The notes beneath the pieces were generated by a model. That model did no database searches, was not told the origin of the DNA, and worked only from the letters and a program-made list of their open reading frames with translations. This document shows positions 51,789-60,281 of a stretch of 64,000 nucleotides of DNA, in pieces; within the stretch, counting starts at the first letter, position 1; every line of letters starts with the position of its first letter. The position numbers were made by a program, and so were the translations under genes. This stretch comes from QNYZ01 sp964577615 (GTDB taxonomy: Bacteria > Desulfobacterota > Desulfobacteria > Desulfobacterales > QNYZ01), in contig CAZNZW010000008.1 in assembly GCA_964577615.1 (NCBI GenBank), positions 6,846 through 70,845 on the forward strand. Reading direction: 5' to 3'.

Positions 51789-52829
51789 TCAGAACAACCC
51801 TTCCTGGACCGGATAGCCCAGGTGACGATAGGCCGCTTCCGACGCCCGCCGGCCCGAAGATGTCCGCAGCACCATGCCGATCTTTAACAGGTAGGGTTCG
51901 ACCACATCGACCAGAGTATCGGTTTCTTCCTGCAGGGTGGCGGCAATGGCCTCGATCCCCACCGGCCCCCCTTTGTAAAAATCAATAATGGTCTTCAAAT
52001 AGCGGCGATCCAGGCGGGTCAGCCCCTTTTCGTCAACCCCTTCCAGGGTCAGTGCGGCCTGGACAGTGTCAAGCAGTATCACGCCATCGGCCTTGACCTG
52101 CGCATAGTCCCGGACCCGTTTGAGCAGCCGGTTGACGACACGGGGCGTTCCCCGGGATCGGCGGGCCAGCTCCAGGGCCGCGTCGTCCTTGATTTCCACA
52201 TCGAGCAGATCAGCCGACCGTTTGTTGATGCGGATCAGGTCGGTTTCGCTGTAAAAATCGAGCGAGCGAAAAATTCCGAAACGATCCCGCAGCGGCGCGG
52301 ATAACAGCCCCACCCGCGTGGTGGCCCCCACCAGGATGAACTGTTTGAGCGGAATCTTGTGGCTCCGGGCATGCACGCCTTTGTCGAAAACAATGTCGAC
52401 GGAAAAATCTTCCATGGCCGGGTAGAGAAATTCCTCGACAACCTTGGGCATGCGGTGGATCTCGTCCACAAACAGAACATCGCCGGCCGCCAGATGCGTC
52501 AGAATCCCCACCAGATCACCGCCCTTTTCCAGGGCCGGCCCGGAAGTAATCGTCATCTCGCCGCCGGTTTCTACGGCAATAATGTGAGCCAGCGTGGTTT
52601 TTCCCAGACCGGGAGGCCCGTGAAAAAGAACATGATCCATGACCTCATTGCGTTTCCGGGCGGCCTGGATCGCGATTTTAAGCGTTTCCACCACATCAAT
52701 CTGGCCAATATAGTCGGTCAGACGCTGGGGACGCAGGGAGACCAGTTCCGCTTCGTTATCCTCGGGGAGGGGGTTTGGATCAAGGACTCCCTGAATCTGA
52801 TGAGATTCGGTCAATACCGGGTTGGTCAT
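51789..52829 (-). CDS. ruvB: Holliday junction branch migration ATPase RuvB
   Basis: AAA+ motor of 346 residues. LRPQRLTDYIGQ, Walker A HGPPGLGKTTLAHIIA, Walker B FVDEIHRMP, sensor region VGATTRVGLLSAPLRDRFG and the C-terminal winged-helix segment are all present. Overlaps ruvA as ATGA. Confidence 0.97.
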   Translation of the reverse strand: MTNPVLTESHQIQGVLDPNPLPEDNEAELVSLRPQRLTDYIGQIDVVETLKIAIQAARKRNEVMDHVLFHGPPGLGKTTLAHIIAVETGGEMTITSGPALEKGGDLVGILTHLAAGDVLFVDEIHRMPKVVEEFLYPAMEDFSVDIVFDKGVHARSHKIPLKQFILVGATTRVGLLSAPLRDRFGIFRSLDFYSETDLIRINKRSADLLDVEIKDDAALELARRSRGTPRVVNRLLKRVRDYAQVKADGVILLDTVQAALTLEGVDEKGLTRLDRRYLKTIIDFYKGGPVGIEAIAATLQEETDTLVDVVEPYLLKIGMVLRTSSGRRASEAAYRHLGYPVQEGLF

Positions 52830-53443
52830 GGCGTGGGTTCACCTCGATAAATTTCATCGATGAGCATATCGGCCGAGGCGATCCCGGGATTCCGGGCCAT
52901 TGCCTGGCTGATCAATCGTTTGGCATCGGACGGTTTGTGTCCCATCTGAGCGATCAGGACATCGAGAACCTGGTTTCGGAATTCGGCTTCCGGCAGCGGC
53001 ACCGTTGCCCGGTCCGGCAGGGCCGATGCAAATTTTTCGATCTTTCCCTGAAGCGTCGCCACGATTTTCTGGGCGGTGCGCCGGCCGATGCCCTTCAGCC
53101 CGGCCAGGCGGCTGATATCCCCGGCCTCGATGGCCGTGGCGATCTCTTCGATGGGGATTGTCAGGGCAGCGATGGCCTTTAAGGGGCCAATGGCCGACAC
53201 GGAAATAAAATGTTGAAAAAACTCATTTTCGACCTGCAGCTGGAATCCAATCAGAACCGGTTTGGGCTGGCGCTCGGTCTGGTGATGGTAGATATAAAGG
53301 GCCACATCGTCGCCGACCTGCCGGGATGCCAGCCGCGCCATCACAATACCGGGCACAAGCACTTCGTATCCGATCTGATTGGCCAGAACCAGCAGCCGGT
53401 CGGCATCCTTGGCTAATATTTTTCCCTCAATGTACCCGATCAT
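52826..53443 (-). CDS. ruvA: Holliday junction DNA-binding protein RuvA
   Basis: Protein of 205 residues. OB-fold opening MIGYIEGKILAKDADRLL, helix-hairpin-helix region RLAGLKGIGRRTAQKIVATL, and a C-terminal RuvB-contacting helical domain (VLIAQMGHKPSDAKRLISQA). ATG 53443 is chosen at the conserved N-terminus. Lies between ruvC and ruvB. Confidence 0.96.
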   Translation of the reverse strand: MIGYIEGKILAKDADRLLVLANQIGYEVLVPGIVMARLASRQVGDDVALYIYHHQTERQPKPVLIGFQLQVENEFFQHFISVSAIGPLKAIAALTIPIEEIATAIEAGDISRLAGLKGIGRRTAQKIVATLQGKIEKFASALPDRATVPLPEAEFRNQVLDVLIAQMGHKPSDAKRLISQAMARNPGIASADMLIDEIYRGEPTP

Positions 53444-53497
53444 GGACCCCCTTCCCGAGCGGCCGGAACAGGGCCGCCACTGCATCGCTCCGACGGG

Positions 53498-53998
53498 CTA
53501 TCCCGCCGGAAAAAACCCCAGCGTATCCAACCGGAACAACCCGATCAGCGCCAGCCCCAGCGCATCCGAGGCATGATCCGGTGTAATCGGTGCCTGGCGC
53601 ATCAGGGTCTGCCGTACTGCCCTTTCCATCTGCTGTTTCGACGCATTTCCATTGCCGGTCAGCGTCTGCTTGGCTTCCCGGACAGGGACTTCCCGAACCG
53701 GAATGCCGGATTTGCTGCCGGCCAGCATGACAACACCGACCACTTTCCCCAGCTGAATCGCCGACGCTGGATAGCGCGGCAATGAGAATACTTTTTCCAC
53801 CACCATGAGGTCGGGGGGGTCTTTTTCAATCACGGATATCAAACGGGAGTAAATCAATTCAAGGCGGGACGGCAGGGCGGCGGTTTTTTGGGTATGGATA
53901 ACGCCGTAGGCATAACCGGCAACATGTGATCGGTGCCCCCAGACAACGCCGATGCCTGTTTCGGCCAGCCCCGGATCAATACCGATAATTCTGGCCAT
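53498..53998 (-). CDS. ruvC: Crossover junction endodeoxyribonuclease RuvC
   Basis: Nuclease of 166 residues. Catalytic acids are visible in RIIGIDPGLAETGIG, MVVEKVF and DHASDALGLALI; the HH.. equivalent is DHASD. ATG 53998 is chosen because the family begins there. First of ruvC-ruvA-ruvB. Confidence 0.96.
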   Translation of the reverse strand: MARIIGIDPGLAETGIGVVWGHRSHVAGYAYGVIHTQKTAALPSRLELIYSRLISVIEKDPPDLMVVEKVFSLPRYPASAIQLGKVVGVVMLAGSKSGIPVREVPVREAKQTLTGNGNASKQQMERAVRQTLMRQAPITPDHASDALGLALIGLFRLDTLGFFPAG

Positions 53999-54032
53999 GC
54001 CCCGTTTCTTCCCCGATCCCGCCATCGGGAGA

Positions 54033-54896
54033 TCAAATCTCTTTCAGTTTTTTCCCGGCAATCAAAGCGGCATGCGTATGCGGGTATTTTTTGATCAACT
54101 CTTTCAAGATCAGACGGGCATTGGCTTTATCTTTAAGCTTGTAAAATGCCAGCCCCTGCTTGAGCATGGCATCAGGCGCCTTGTTCCCTCTGGGATAGGT
54201 TTCGATAACCTTCTGATACTCAAGGATGGCTTTTTCGTACCATTGTTCACGATAAAATATTTCGGCGATCCAGAACTGGGCGTTGTCCGCATTCTTTGAT
54301 TTCGAATATTTCTTTATGAACGCCTTGAACTGCGCCCGGGCGGTTTCGTCATCGCCTTTGTCAAAGGCGCTTTTGGCCGCCTGATACAATTCCGCTTCCG
54401 TGGCGGGCAGGCTGACGGACTGACCGGATTTTTCCCCGGCGGGTTTCTCCACCCGGGAGGCCGGTTGTTCGACGCCTAAATAGCTTTCAAGGTAAGCGAT
54501 ACGCTGTTTGGCATTTTCGAGTGCCGCCGCCAGCTGATCCATTCGCTGGCCGTATTGCGCCTCAACCTCATTGGTGGCGCCATTTTTCTGCTTCAGCTGA
54601 TAGGCCAGTTCTTCCAGACGCCCTTCAAGCTGGCGGGTCTCCTGCTTCATGCCGTCAAGCGTCGCCGTAAGCGTGGCCGATTGATTGCGGATCTGCTGCG
54701 TACTGTTTTTCCGCAGCATCAATTCGCTTTTATATTCTTCCCTGCTCTTAAGCAGTTCCTTTTCCTGCTCGGCCAACTGCTTTTCGATCCGGTACATGTG
54801 TTCGTCATAGGGATACAGATCTTTTTGCGTGACACAGCCGGTAATCGCCCCCGCGAACCACGCACCCAGAACAATGAGTATAACCCGTTTCATCAT
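54033..54896 (-). CDS. cpoB: Tol-Pal system protein CpoB/YbgF
   Basis: Periplasmic protein of 287 residues. The N-terminus (MMKRVILIVLGAWFAGAITG) ends in a lipobox-like GCVTQ, so it may be a lipoprotein rather than soluble. A coiled coil (about 25-140) is followed by three TPR units (SAFDKGDDETARAQFKAFIK, AQFWIAEIFYREQWYEKAIL, QGLAFYKLKDKANARLILKE). CpoB coordinates peptidoglycan synthesis with outer-membrane constriction. ATG 54896 is preferred over the upstream frame, which is unconserved. Follows pal. Confidence 0.9.
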   Translation of the reverse strand: MMKRVILIVLGAWFAGAITGCVTQKDLYPYDEHMYRIEKQLAEQEKELLKSREEYKSELMLRKNSTQQIRNQSATLTATLDGMKQETRQLEGRLEELAYQLKQKNGATNEVEAQYGQRMDQLAAALENAKQRIAYLESYLGVEQPASRVEKPAGEKSGQSVSLPATEAELYQAAKSAFDKGDDETARAQFKAFIKKYSKSKNADNAQFWIAEIFYREQWYEKAILEYQKVIETYPRGNKAPDAMLKQGLAFYKLKDKANARLILKELIKKYPHTHAALIAGKKLKEI

Positions 54897-55019
54897 GTAT
54901 TCCATTTCGATAAATACGGTACCCGCCCGAAAAACCACTGCCACCGGCCGGGTACCGCACGCAATTATCAGCGGCCGCCGAAAGCTCGCCCGGCGACCCA
55001 CTTTAAATCAGACCGTCAG

Positions 55020-55598
55020 TTACCGGATAACAAACTGAGCCCGTCTGTTTTTGGCCCACGCCGCTTCGCCCATTCCCGTGTCGATGGGGCGTTCTTCACC
55101 AAAGCTCACGGTCGACAGTCGCGACGGGTCAATGCCCAGGCTGACCAAAAACCGTTTGGCGCTTTCCGCCCGGCGATCTCCCAGTGCCAGGTTATAGGCA
55201 ACGGTTCCCCGTTCATCGCAATGCCCTTCGATCAACGCTTTGCTTTCCGGATTATTGCGCAACCACTCGGCCTTGTCCTTTAAAATATTCTGGGCCATAT
55301 CATCTAAAACAGCGCTGTCATAAGAAAAGTGCACCAGCACATTCTCAAATTGATCCCGAGCTTCCTTTGCCATCTGCTCGGCCTTCAGGCGCTCTTCTTC
55401 CAATCTTTGTTTTTCCAGCTGTTTCTGACGTTCAAGCTCCGCCAGCCGCGCTTTTTCAGCCGCCTTTTTTGCAGCATCATCCTCGCTGCTCATGGCGTTC
55501 CCATTTTTATTCATGGCTTTTTTGGCACATGAGGTCGTGAACAGCAACCCTGGAACAACCAGCATCAGTGCCATGGCAATCCACAAGCTTTTCCGCAT
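55020..55598 (-). CDS. pal: Peptidoglycan-associated lipoprotein Pal
   Basis: Outer-membrane lipoprotein of 192 residues. Lipobox at FTTSC (about residue 24), a charged helical linker rich in Lys, Glu and Arg (about 40-85), and an OmpA-like domain with IEGHCDERGTVAYNLALGDR and the C-terminal RRAQFVI. The long charged linker is unusual compared with the E. coli protein. Between tolB and cpoB. Confidence 0.95.
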   Translation of the reverse strand: MRKSLWIAMALMLVVPGLLFTTSCAKKAMNKNGNAMSSEDDAAKKAAEKARLAELERQKQLEKQRLEEERLKAEQMAKEARDQFENVLVHFSYDSAVLDDMAQNILKDKAEWLRNNPESKALIEGHCDERGTVAYNLALGDRRAESAKRFLVSLGIDPSRLSTVSFGEERPIDTGMGEAAWAKNRRAQFVIR

Positions 55599-55660
55599 AC
55601 TACCCTCCTTGTTTACGTTATTGCGCGTTTAAATATCATTGGTTTGACTGGTCCGGCGCA

Positions 55661-57007
55661 TTATTCTCCCCCCACATTGGCCGACCAGTTCGGCTCACTC
55701 TGCCGTCCCGGCAAGCTGAGCAATCGTCGCTGATCCGTCCCATAGGCAGTCATGATATAAATCCGGGACTTCCCTTCCCGGTCCGAGCTGAAGACAAGCA
55801 GACTCCCGTCCGGCGACCATGAGGGCGATTCATTATCCCCCGCATCATGGGTCATCTGGGCCAGCCCCTTGCCATCGACTCCGATCACCCGGATATTCAA
55901 CCCATCCCGATTCATGGCGGTGAAGGCGATTCGGTTTCCATTGGGTGACCAGGCCGGCTGGGTATTATTTTTGCCTTCGAATGTCAGACGACGTACCTGG
56001 TTCGAAGCCATGTCCTTGATGTAGATTTGAGGAGACCCGGCACGTTTGGAAACAAAGGCCATCTGTTTGCCGTCCGGTGACCAGCTGACGGACACATCAA
56101 TCCCGTGGCTATGGGTTAATCTATTAATAATTTTTCCGGTTTCGGTCAACAAATAAATTTCAGGATCCCCCGTAAAAGAAAGCGTCGCCGCCAGCTGTAA
56201 TTTTCCCGGCACCCAGCTGGGCGCGATATTTATCCCTTTTTTGGCGACCACCGCCCCCATTTTTTTATAGACCTGCCGGATGTACAAATCCGGTTTATGC
56301 TTGGCGTAGGATGTATAAGCGATCCATTGGCCGTCTGACGACCAGGCCGGAGAGAGGTTAATGCTCTTGTTATGTGTCAGCCGTACCGGATCTTTTCCAT
56401 CAAAATCACATACGAAGATTTCCTTATTCCCCTTTACCGTTGAAACAAAAGCGATTTTGCTGTCGAATATGCCCCGTCTGCCTGTCAATACAAAAATAAT
56501 TTCACTGGAAAATCGGCGAATTATGTGGCGCAGGTCCGCGGGACGGCCCTTATATCGCTTGCCCACCAGCAGGGTACCTTTAAAGGTATCAAACAGCCGC
56601 AGCTCCATATTCAGCAGGCCGTTATCCAGTACAACCCCCCCGGTGACCAGCAGCTCGGCCCCCACCCCCGTCCAGTTTTTAAACTTGATCTGACGGCCCT
56701 CAAGGTTGGGCGAAAAAGGCTCAATGAGAAACGCTCCCCGGTCAAGCATTTTGAAAAAACCGGTAAACGTCAGCATATCGGTCAGCATGTCCGCCGCCTG
56801 GCGGCTGATTTTTTTTTCATCGTCAGTGAGATGGGCCGGTTTAAACAGCGGTATCGCCGTGGGGATCTTTCTCAGCCCCGGGCTGTTGATATCGACATAG
56901 TCATACTGCGCCCCCAGGGCCGGAAAAACGCCAAAAAAACCGATCAATATTCCCACCAGAACAGGCAAATAGCGCCGGCGGTCAAAGTGATTTGAAATAA
57001 TAGCCAT
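55661..57007 (-). CDS. tolB: Tol-Pal translocation protein TolB
   Basis: Periplasmic protein of 448 residues. Signal peptide ends near ALGAQYDY. N-terminal domain then a beta-propeller with repeated WSPDG blocks: SPAWSSDGQWIAYTS, VSWSPDGKQMAFVS, PAWSPNGNRIAFTA, PSWSPDGSLLVFSS. ATG 57007 is chosen because AAGGAA lies 6-7 nt upstream; two further ATGs lie upstream in frame. Confidence 0.95.
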   Translation of the reverse strand: MAIISNHFDRRRYLPVLVGILIGFFGVFPALGAQYDYVDINSPGLRKIPTAIPLFKPAHLTDDEKKISRQAADMLTDMLTFTGFFKMLDRGAFLIEPFSPNLEGRQIKFKNWTGVGAELLVTGGVVLDNGLLNMELRLFDTFKGTLLVGKRYKGRPADLRHIIRRFSSEIIFVLTGRRGIFDSKIAFVSTVKGNKEIFVCDFDGKDPVRLTHNKSINLSPAWSSDGQWIAYTSYAKHKPDLYIRQVYKKMGAVVAKKGINIAPSWVPGKLQLAATLSFTGDPEIYLLTETGKIINRLTHSHGIDVSVSWSPDGKQMAFVSKRAGSPQIYIKDMASNQVRRLTFEGKNNTQPAWSPNGNRIAFTAMNRDGLNIRVIGVDGKGLAQMTHDAGDNESPSWSPDGSLLVFSSDREGKSRIYIMTAYGTDQRRLLSLPGRQSEPNWSANVGGE

Positions 57008-57060
57008 AAGAGATTCCTTCATCTGCATGCGTGAACAGTCATTGATTCAGTCGTCCATGT

Positions 57061-58148
57061 CTATTTTACACCTTCCGGAGTAAAAATCAGCCCCAGATTG
57101 TAGAACGCCTGGTGATACCCCGGGGGCAGCGGCGGCAGCGGGCTGGATTTTTTAACCGCCTTATACGCTGAATCGTCCAGATATTGATTGCCCGACCGTT
57201 TTTCAAACCAGATATCGGCCACTTCCCCGCTGGGCATGATTTTGATCACGATCACCGCTTCAATATGCCCGATTTCACCGGCCAACTGGCTGGGGAACGC
57301 CCAGTTTTCCTGGATACGGTACGGAATTTCAGCCCGATAGATATCCATCATTTCAATGGTTTTCCGGGTGCCGCCAACGCCCCCGACCGGCCCGCTTGTC
57401 TGGCCCGCCATCTTTCGTTTCAGCTGATCCACGGGACCGGTTTGATCCACTTTTTTGCGGATACGGTCCAGCGCCTTTTTCACGCGCTGGGAGTCGGTAT
57501 TCTTGACCTTCTTTTTAAGACGACGAATCGTCTCCTGGATGGCCTTTTTCTTTTTAAATGTTTTATGTTTAAGAGACTTTTTGGGCTTAAATTTTTTCTT
57601 GGCCGTTTTTTTGGGCGCCAGGGAGATTGCTTTTTTCGGTTCGGGTTTGGGTTCCGGCTTGGGCGGTTCAGGCTTTTTTTCCGGAATTGGAACGGCTTTC
57701 CGGGGTTCCGNNNNNNNNNNNNNNNNNNNNNNNNNNNNNNNNNNNNNNNNNNNNNNNNNNNNNNNNNNNNNNNNNNNNNNNNNNNNNNNNNNNNNNNNNN
57801 NNNNNNNNNNGGCTTGGGCGGTTCAGGCTTTTTTTCCGGAATTGGAACGGCTTTCCGGGGTTCCGGTTTCGGCACGGGCGGTTTTTCCGCTTTCGGTTTG
57901 GGAGCGCTTTTTTTAACCGCTGCCGGACGGGGTTTTCTGGCCGGCCCCGGCAGAGAAACCATTTGAACGTTTATGGCGGCCGGCAGATCGATTCTCCGGG
58001 ATGGCCGGAACCGGGGCATCAGAACCATGGCCAGGATCAGAGCCAGATGTAGCGCCACGGACACGGAAACGAACAGAACCACGGTCCACATATCCTGTTG
58101 AAACCCGAAAGCAGCCTGTCCAGAAGGATTAGAGGATTGTGATTGCAT
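57061..58148 (-). CDS. TolA/TonB-type energy transducer interrupted by an assembly gap
   Basis: One gene split by 100 Ns. Before the gap (from 58148): a membrane anchor (VVLFVSVSVALHLALILAMV) then a Pro/Lys/Glu-rich spacer with PEPRKAVPIPEKKPEPPK. After the gap the same spacer unit recurs, followed by Lys-rich helical sequence and a TonB C-terminal domain (VIKIMPSGEVADIWFEKRS, YKAVKKSSPLPPLPPGY). The two parts are in different frames across the arbitrary gap length, which breaks the gene artificially. The true gene starts at ATG 58148, overlapping the tolR stop. It links the TolQR motor to TolB/Pal. Confidence 0.85.
57656..57865. repeat. Scaffold gap (57711-57810) flanked by identical 55-nt copies
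   Basis: Bases 57656-57710 and 57811-57865 are identical over 55 nt and lie directly at the two sides of exactly 100 Ns. The sequence encodes one spacer unit of about 18 residues in the TolA-like protein. Identical ends of length 55 are what adjoining contigs of a k=55 de Bruijn assembly would share. The real number of tandem units, and whether any sequence is missing, is unknown. Confidence 0.85.
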
Positions 58149-58591
58149 TACTTGTCGGATTTGGTCCCTTTACCCTTTTTGCCGGGGTTAAGCGGTTCGG
58201 TGACCATTCCCAGTTTTTCCACACCCGCCCCCTGAATCTCGGCCATGATCCGGGCGACGATACCGTAAGGCACATGTTTGTCGGCTCGGAAAAAAACAGC
58301 CCGATCTTTGCGGCCGGCAAGAATTTTGCTTAACTTCTGATTTAAGTTATCCACCGTCACTTTAAAATCGTTGATATACACTTCGTTTTCCTGGTTGACC
58401 GTGATGATCAGATGCTCTTTTTCCGACGCCATTGGCTTGGCCGTGGTCTGCGGCAGGGAAACATCCACGCCCTGCACCATCATCGGCGCCGTGACCATGA
58501 AGATAATCAAGAGCACCAGCATGACATCCACCAGGGGCGTGACGTTGATATCCGACATCAGCGGATCGTTATTGCTGCTGCTGAATGCCAT
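58148..58591 (-). CDS. tolR: Tol-Pal system protein TolR (ExbD family)
   Basis: Membrane protein of 147 residues. Single membrane segment after the proton-motive Asp: SDINVTPLVDVMLVLLIIFM (D at about 22). A periplasmic domain follows with VDVSLPQTTAKPM and KHVPYGIVARIMAEIQGAG. Overlaps tolA as TAATG and tolQ by one base. Lysine-rich tail. Confidence 0.95.
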   Translation of the reverse strand: MAFSSSNNDPLMSDINVTPLVDVMLVLLIIFMVTAPMMVQGVDVSLPQTTAKPMASEKEHLIITVNQENEVYINDFKVTVDNLNQKLSKILAGRKDRAVFFRADKHVPYGIVARIMAEIQGAGVEKLGMVTEPLNPGKKGKGTKSDK

Positions 58592-59298
58592 TATTGGGGG
58601 CCTCCGTCATCAAGGATATCCCGTTCGATGATATTTAGAAAGTCCGCCGAAAAGCTCTGCAGTTCTGTATCAATCACCCGGATTTTCTGGGTAAAATAAT
58701 TAAATGCGATCACGGCGGGAATCGCGGTGGCCAGACCGGCGGCCGTTGCCACCAGCGCTTCGGAAATCCCCGGAGCCACCACGGCCAGGCTGGCCGACCC
58801 CCGCAGACCGATTCCATGAAAAGAGCTCATGATCCCCCACACCGTACCAAACAGCCCGATAAACGGCGTTGCATTGCCCGCAGTGGCCAGAAAAGGCACC
58901 ATCTGCGTCAAACGGGTCAATTCCGTGTTCACCGATCGCCGCAGGGCCCGTTCAATGGTTTCATTGCCCGACAGCCGTCCATTCAAGGTTTCTCCTCCCT
59001 TGCGGCCCCGGCGTTGAACAACTTTACGTAATTCCAGATACCCGGTCCGAAACACCCGGGCGATGGGACTGTACTGAAACTGCCGGCATTTGGTATACGC
59101 ATCGGACAGATCACCGCTTTTCCAGAAATAATCGGTAAAACGGCTCGATTCCCGGTAAGCCCGATGAATCTGACGATATTTAATCAGAATAATCGCCCAT
59201 GAAAAAACAGAAAAGAACAACAGCAGGGCCAGTACCAGTTTGACGACGATCCCGGCACTGCCGATCATTTGGATGATATCTATCCCTTGTGAGAACAT
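58591..59298 (-). CDS. tolQ: Tol-Pal system protein TolQ (ExbB/MotA family)
   Basis: Membrane protein of 235 residues with three membrane segments; the last two carry the MotA/ExbB pattern LATAGNATPFIGLFGTVWGI and SEALVATAAGLATAIPAVIA. Starts MFSQGIDIIQMIGSAG. First gene of the tolQ-tolR-tolA-tolB-pal-cpoB array. Confidence 0.95.
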   Translation of the reverse strand: MFSQGIDIIQMIGSAGIVVKLVLALLLFFSVFSWAIILIKYRQIHRAYRESSRFTDYFWKSGDLSDAYTKCRQFQYSPIARVFRTGYLELRKVVQRRGRKGGETLNGRLSGNETIERALRRSVNTELTRLTQMVPFLATAGNATPFIGLFGTVWGIMSSFHGIGLRGSASLAVVAPGISEALVATAAGLATAIPAVIAFNYFTQKIRVIDTELQSFSADFLNIIERDILDDGGPQ

Positions 59299-59633
59299 TG
59301 TATATTTTCATACTCCTCGTAAAGTTTTTGATTCGGCCGGCGGCAGCTGGCTGTTTCGTCCGTCCCCCGGCCGGGCAGGTGCCCCAGGAATTATTTGTGC
59401 ATGAGTAGTACAAATATGAATGGACTGTCAAGCGCATTGCCGGTGATGCCGCATGTCTAAAGGGTCTGGCGCAGGATAAGCACAGATCAGGTAAAAAAAT
59501 TTGAAACTATTTTTATTTTTCAAACGCATCAGTATTGACAGCCTTTCACCTTCTATACTAATTTCCTTTCGGACTGGCTGACCGCTGCATCCGTTGCGTC
59601 CCGTCACCTTTACCGATCCAAATGGAGGCATAT
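59299..59633. promoter_or_regulatory. Divergent intergenic region between tolQ and sdhC
   Basis: The 335-nt A/T-richer gap contains the promoters of the tol array (left) and sdhCAB (right). A candidate sdh promoter has TTGACA at 59535-59540 and ACTAAT at 59557-59562, 16 nt apart. GAGGAG lies 15 nt before the tolQ ATG. I see no operator palindrome of note. Confidence 0.45.
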
Positions 59634-60272
59634 ATGCGCTGGCTGATTGACACCCTGGGGACATCCATCGGGAAAAAGCTGATGATGGCTGTGACCGGCA
59701 TGGGATTTATTCTTTTTCTGACTGTTCATCTGGCCGGCAATTTAACCATCTATGGCGGCCGGGATATGTTTAACGCCTATGCCGGGCACCTTCACTCGCT
59801 GGGTCCGCTGGTGAACGTGGCCGAGCTGGGGCTCTTGACCCTGGCGCTGATCCATATTTTCACCGGCGGATTCCTGTTTTATCAAAACCGGCGGGCCCGG
59901 CCGTCCCGCTATGCCGTAAACGTCCGCGCCGGAGGCCGCACCCTGGGATCGGCAACCATGCCATACACCGGCCTGATTATTCTGGCTTTCGTTGTTTTTC
60001 ACCTGGTACAGTTTCACTTTACCGACAAAACCCATACCACGATTTTCGAAATCGTCGCCACGACGTTTAACAATCCGCTCCATGTGGCCATTTACACCAT
60101 CGTCATGGCCATCCTGGCAATCCATGTCAGCCACGGGTTCTGGAGCCTCTTCCAGACCCTGGGAGCCAATCACCCCAAATATTTCCCGGCGCTTCAGATA
60201 GCCGGTATCGGCTTGAGTATCCTTTTCGCTGCCGGGTTTGGGTTTTTACCGATCTATGTAGCATTCATCTAA
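59634..60272 (+). CDS. sdhC: Succinate dehydrogenase / fumarate reductase cytochrome b subunit (type B)
   Basis: Five-helix di-haem membrane anchor of 212 residues. Likely haem-ligand histidines lie in FLTVHLAGNLTIYGG, GHLHSLGP, FHLVQFHF and LAIHVSHGFWSLFQTLG. It passes electrons between menaquinone and the flavoprotein. ATG 59634 is chosen because GGAGG (59624-59628) precedes it; ATG 59622 overlaps that Shine-Dalgarno. One polypeptide anchor means the type-B architecture with three genes. Confidence 0.92.
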   Translation: MRWLIDTLGTSIGKKLMMAVTGMGFILFLTVHLAGNLTIYGGRDMFNAYAGHLHSLGPLVNVAELGLLTLALIHIFTGGFLFYQNRRARPSRYAVNVRAGGRTLGSATMPYTGLIILAFVVFHLVQFHFTDKTHTTIFEIVATTFNNPLHVAIYTIVMAILAIHVSHGFWSLFQTLGANHPKYFPALQIAGIGLSILFAAGFGFLPIYVAFI

Positions 60273-60281
60273 GGAGGTTTC

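Noticed and set aside
57061..57483. Separate small TonB gene starting at GTG 57483
   Set aside because: The frame is open upstream through the spacer to the gap, and no ribosome-binding site precedes the GTG; it is the 3' part of the interrupted gene.
57480..57710. Apparent coding end of the TolA-like gene in the frame of the 58148 start
   Set aside because: After the N gap this frame reads Arg/Asn/Pro-rich nonsense, while the other frame continues the Lys-rich spacer and TonB C-terminal domain. The frame switch is caused by the arbitrary 100-N length.
59535..59559. TTGACA with TATACT as the sdh promoter
   Set aside because: The spacing is only 13 nt; ACTAAT three bases further gives an acceptable 16-nt spacing.
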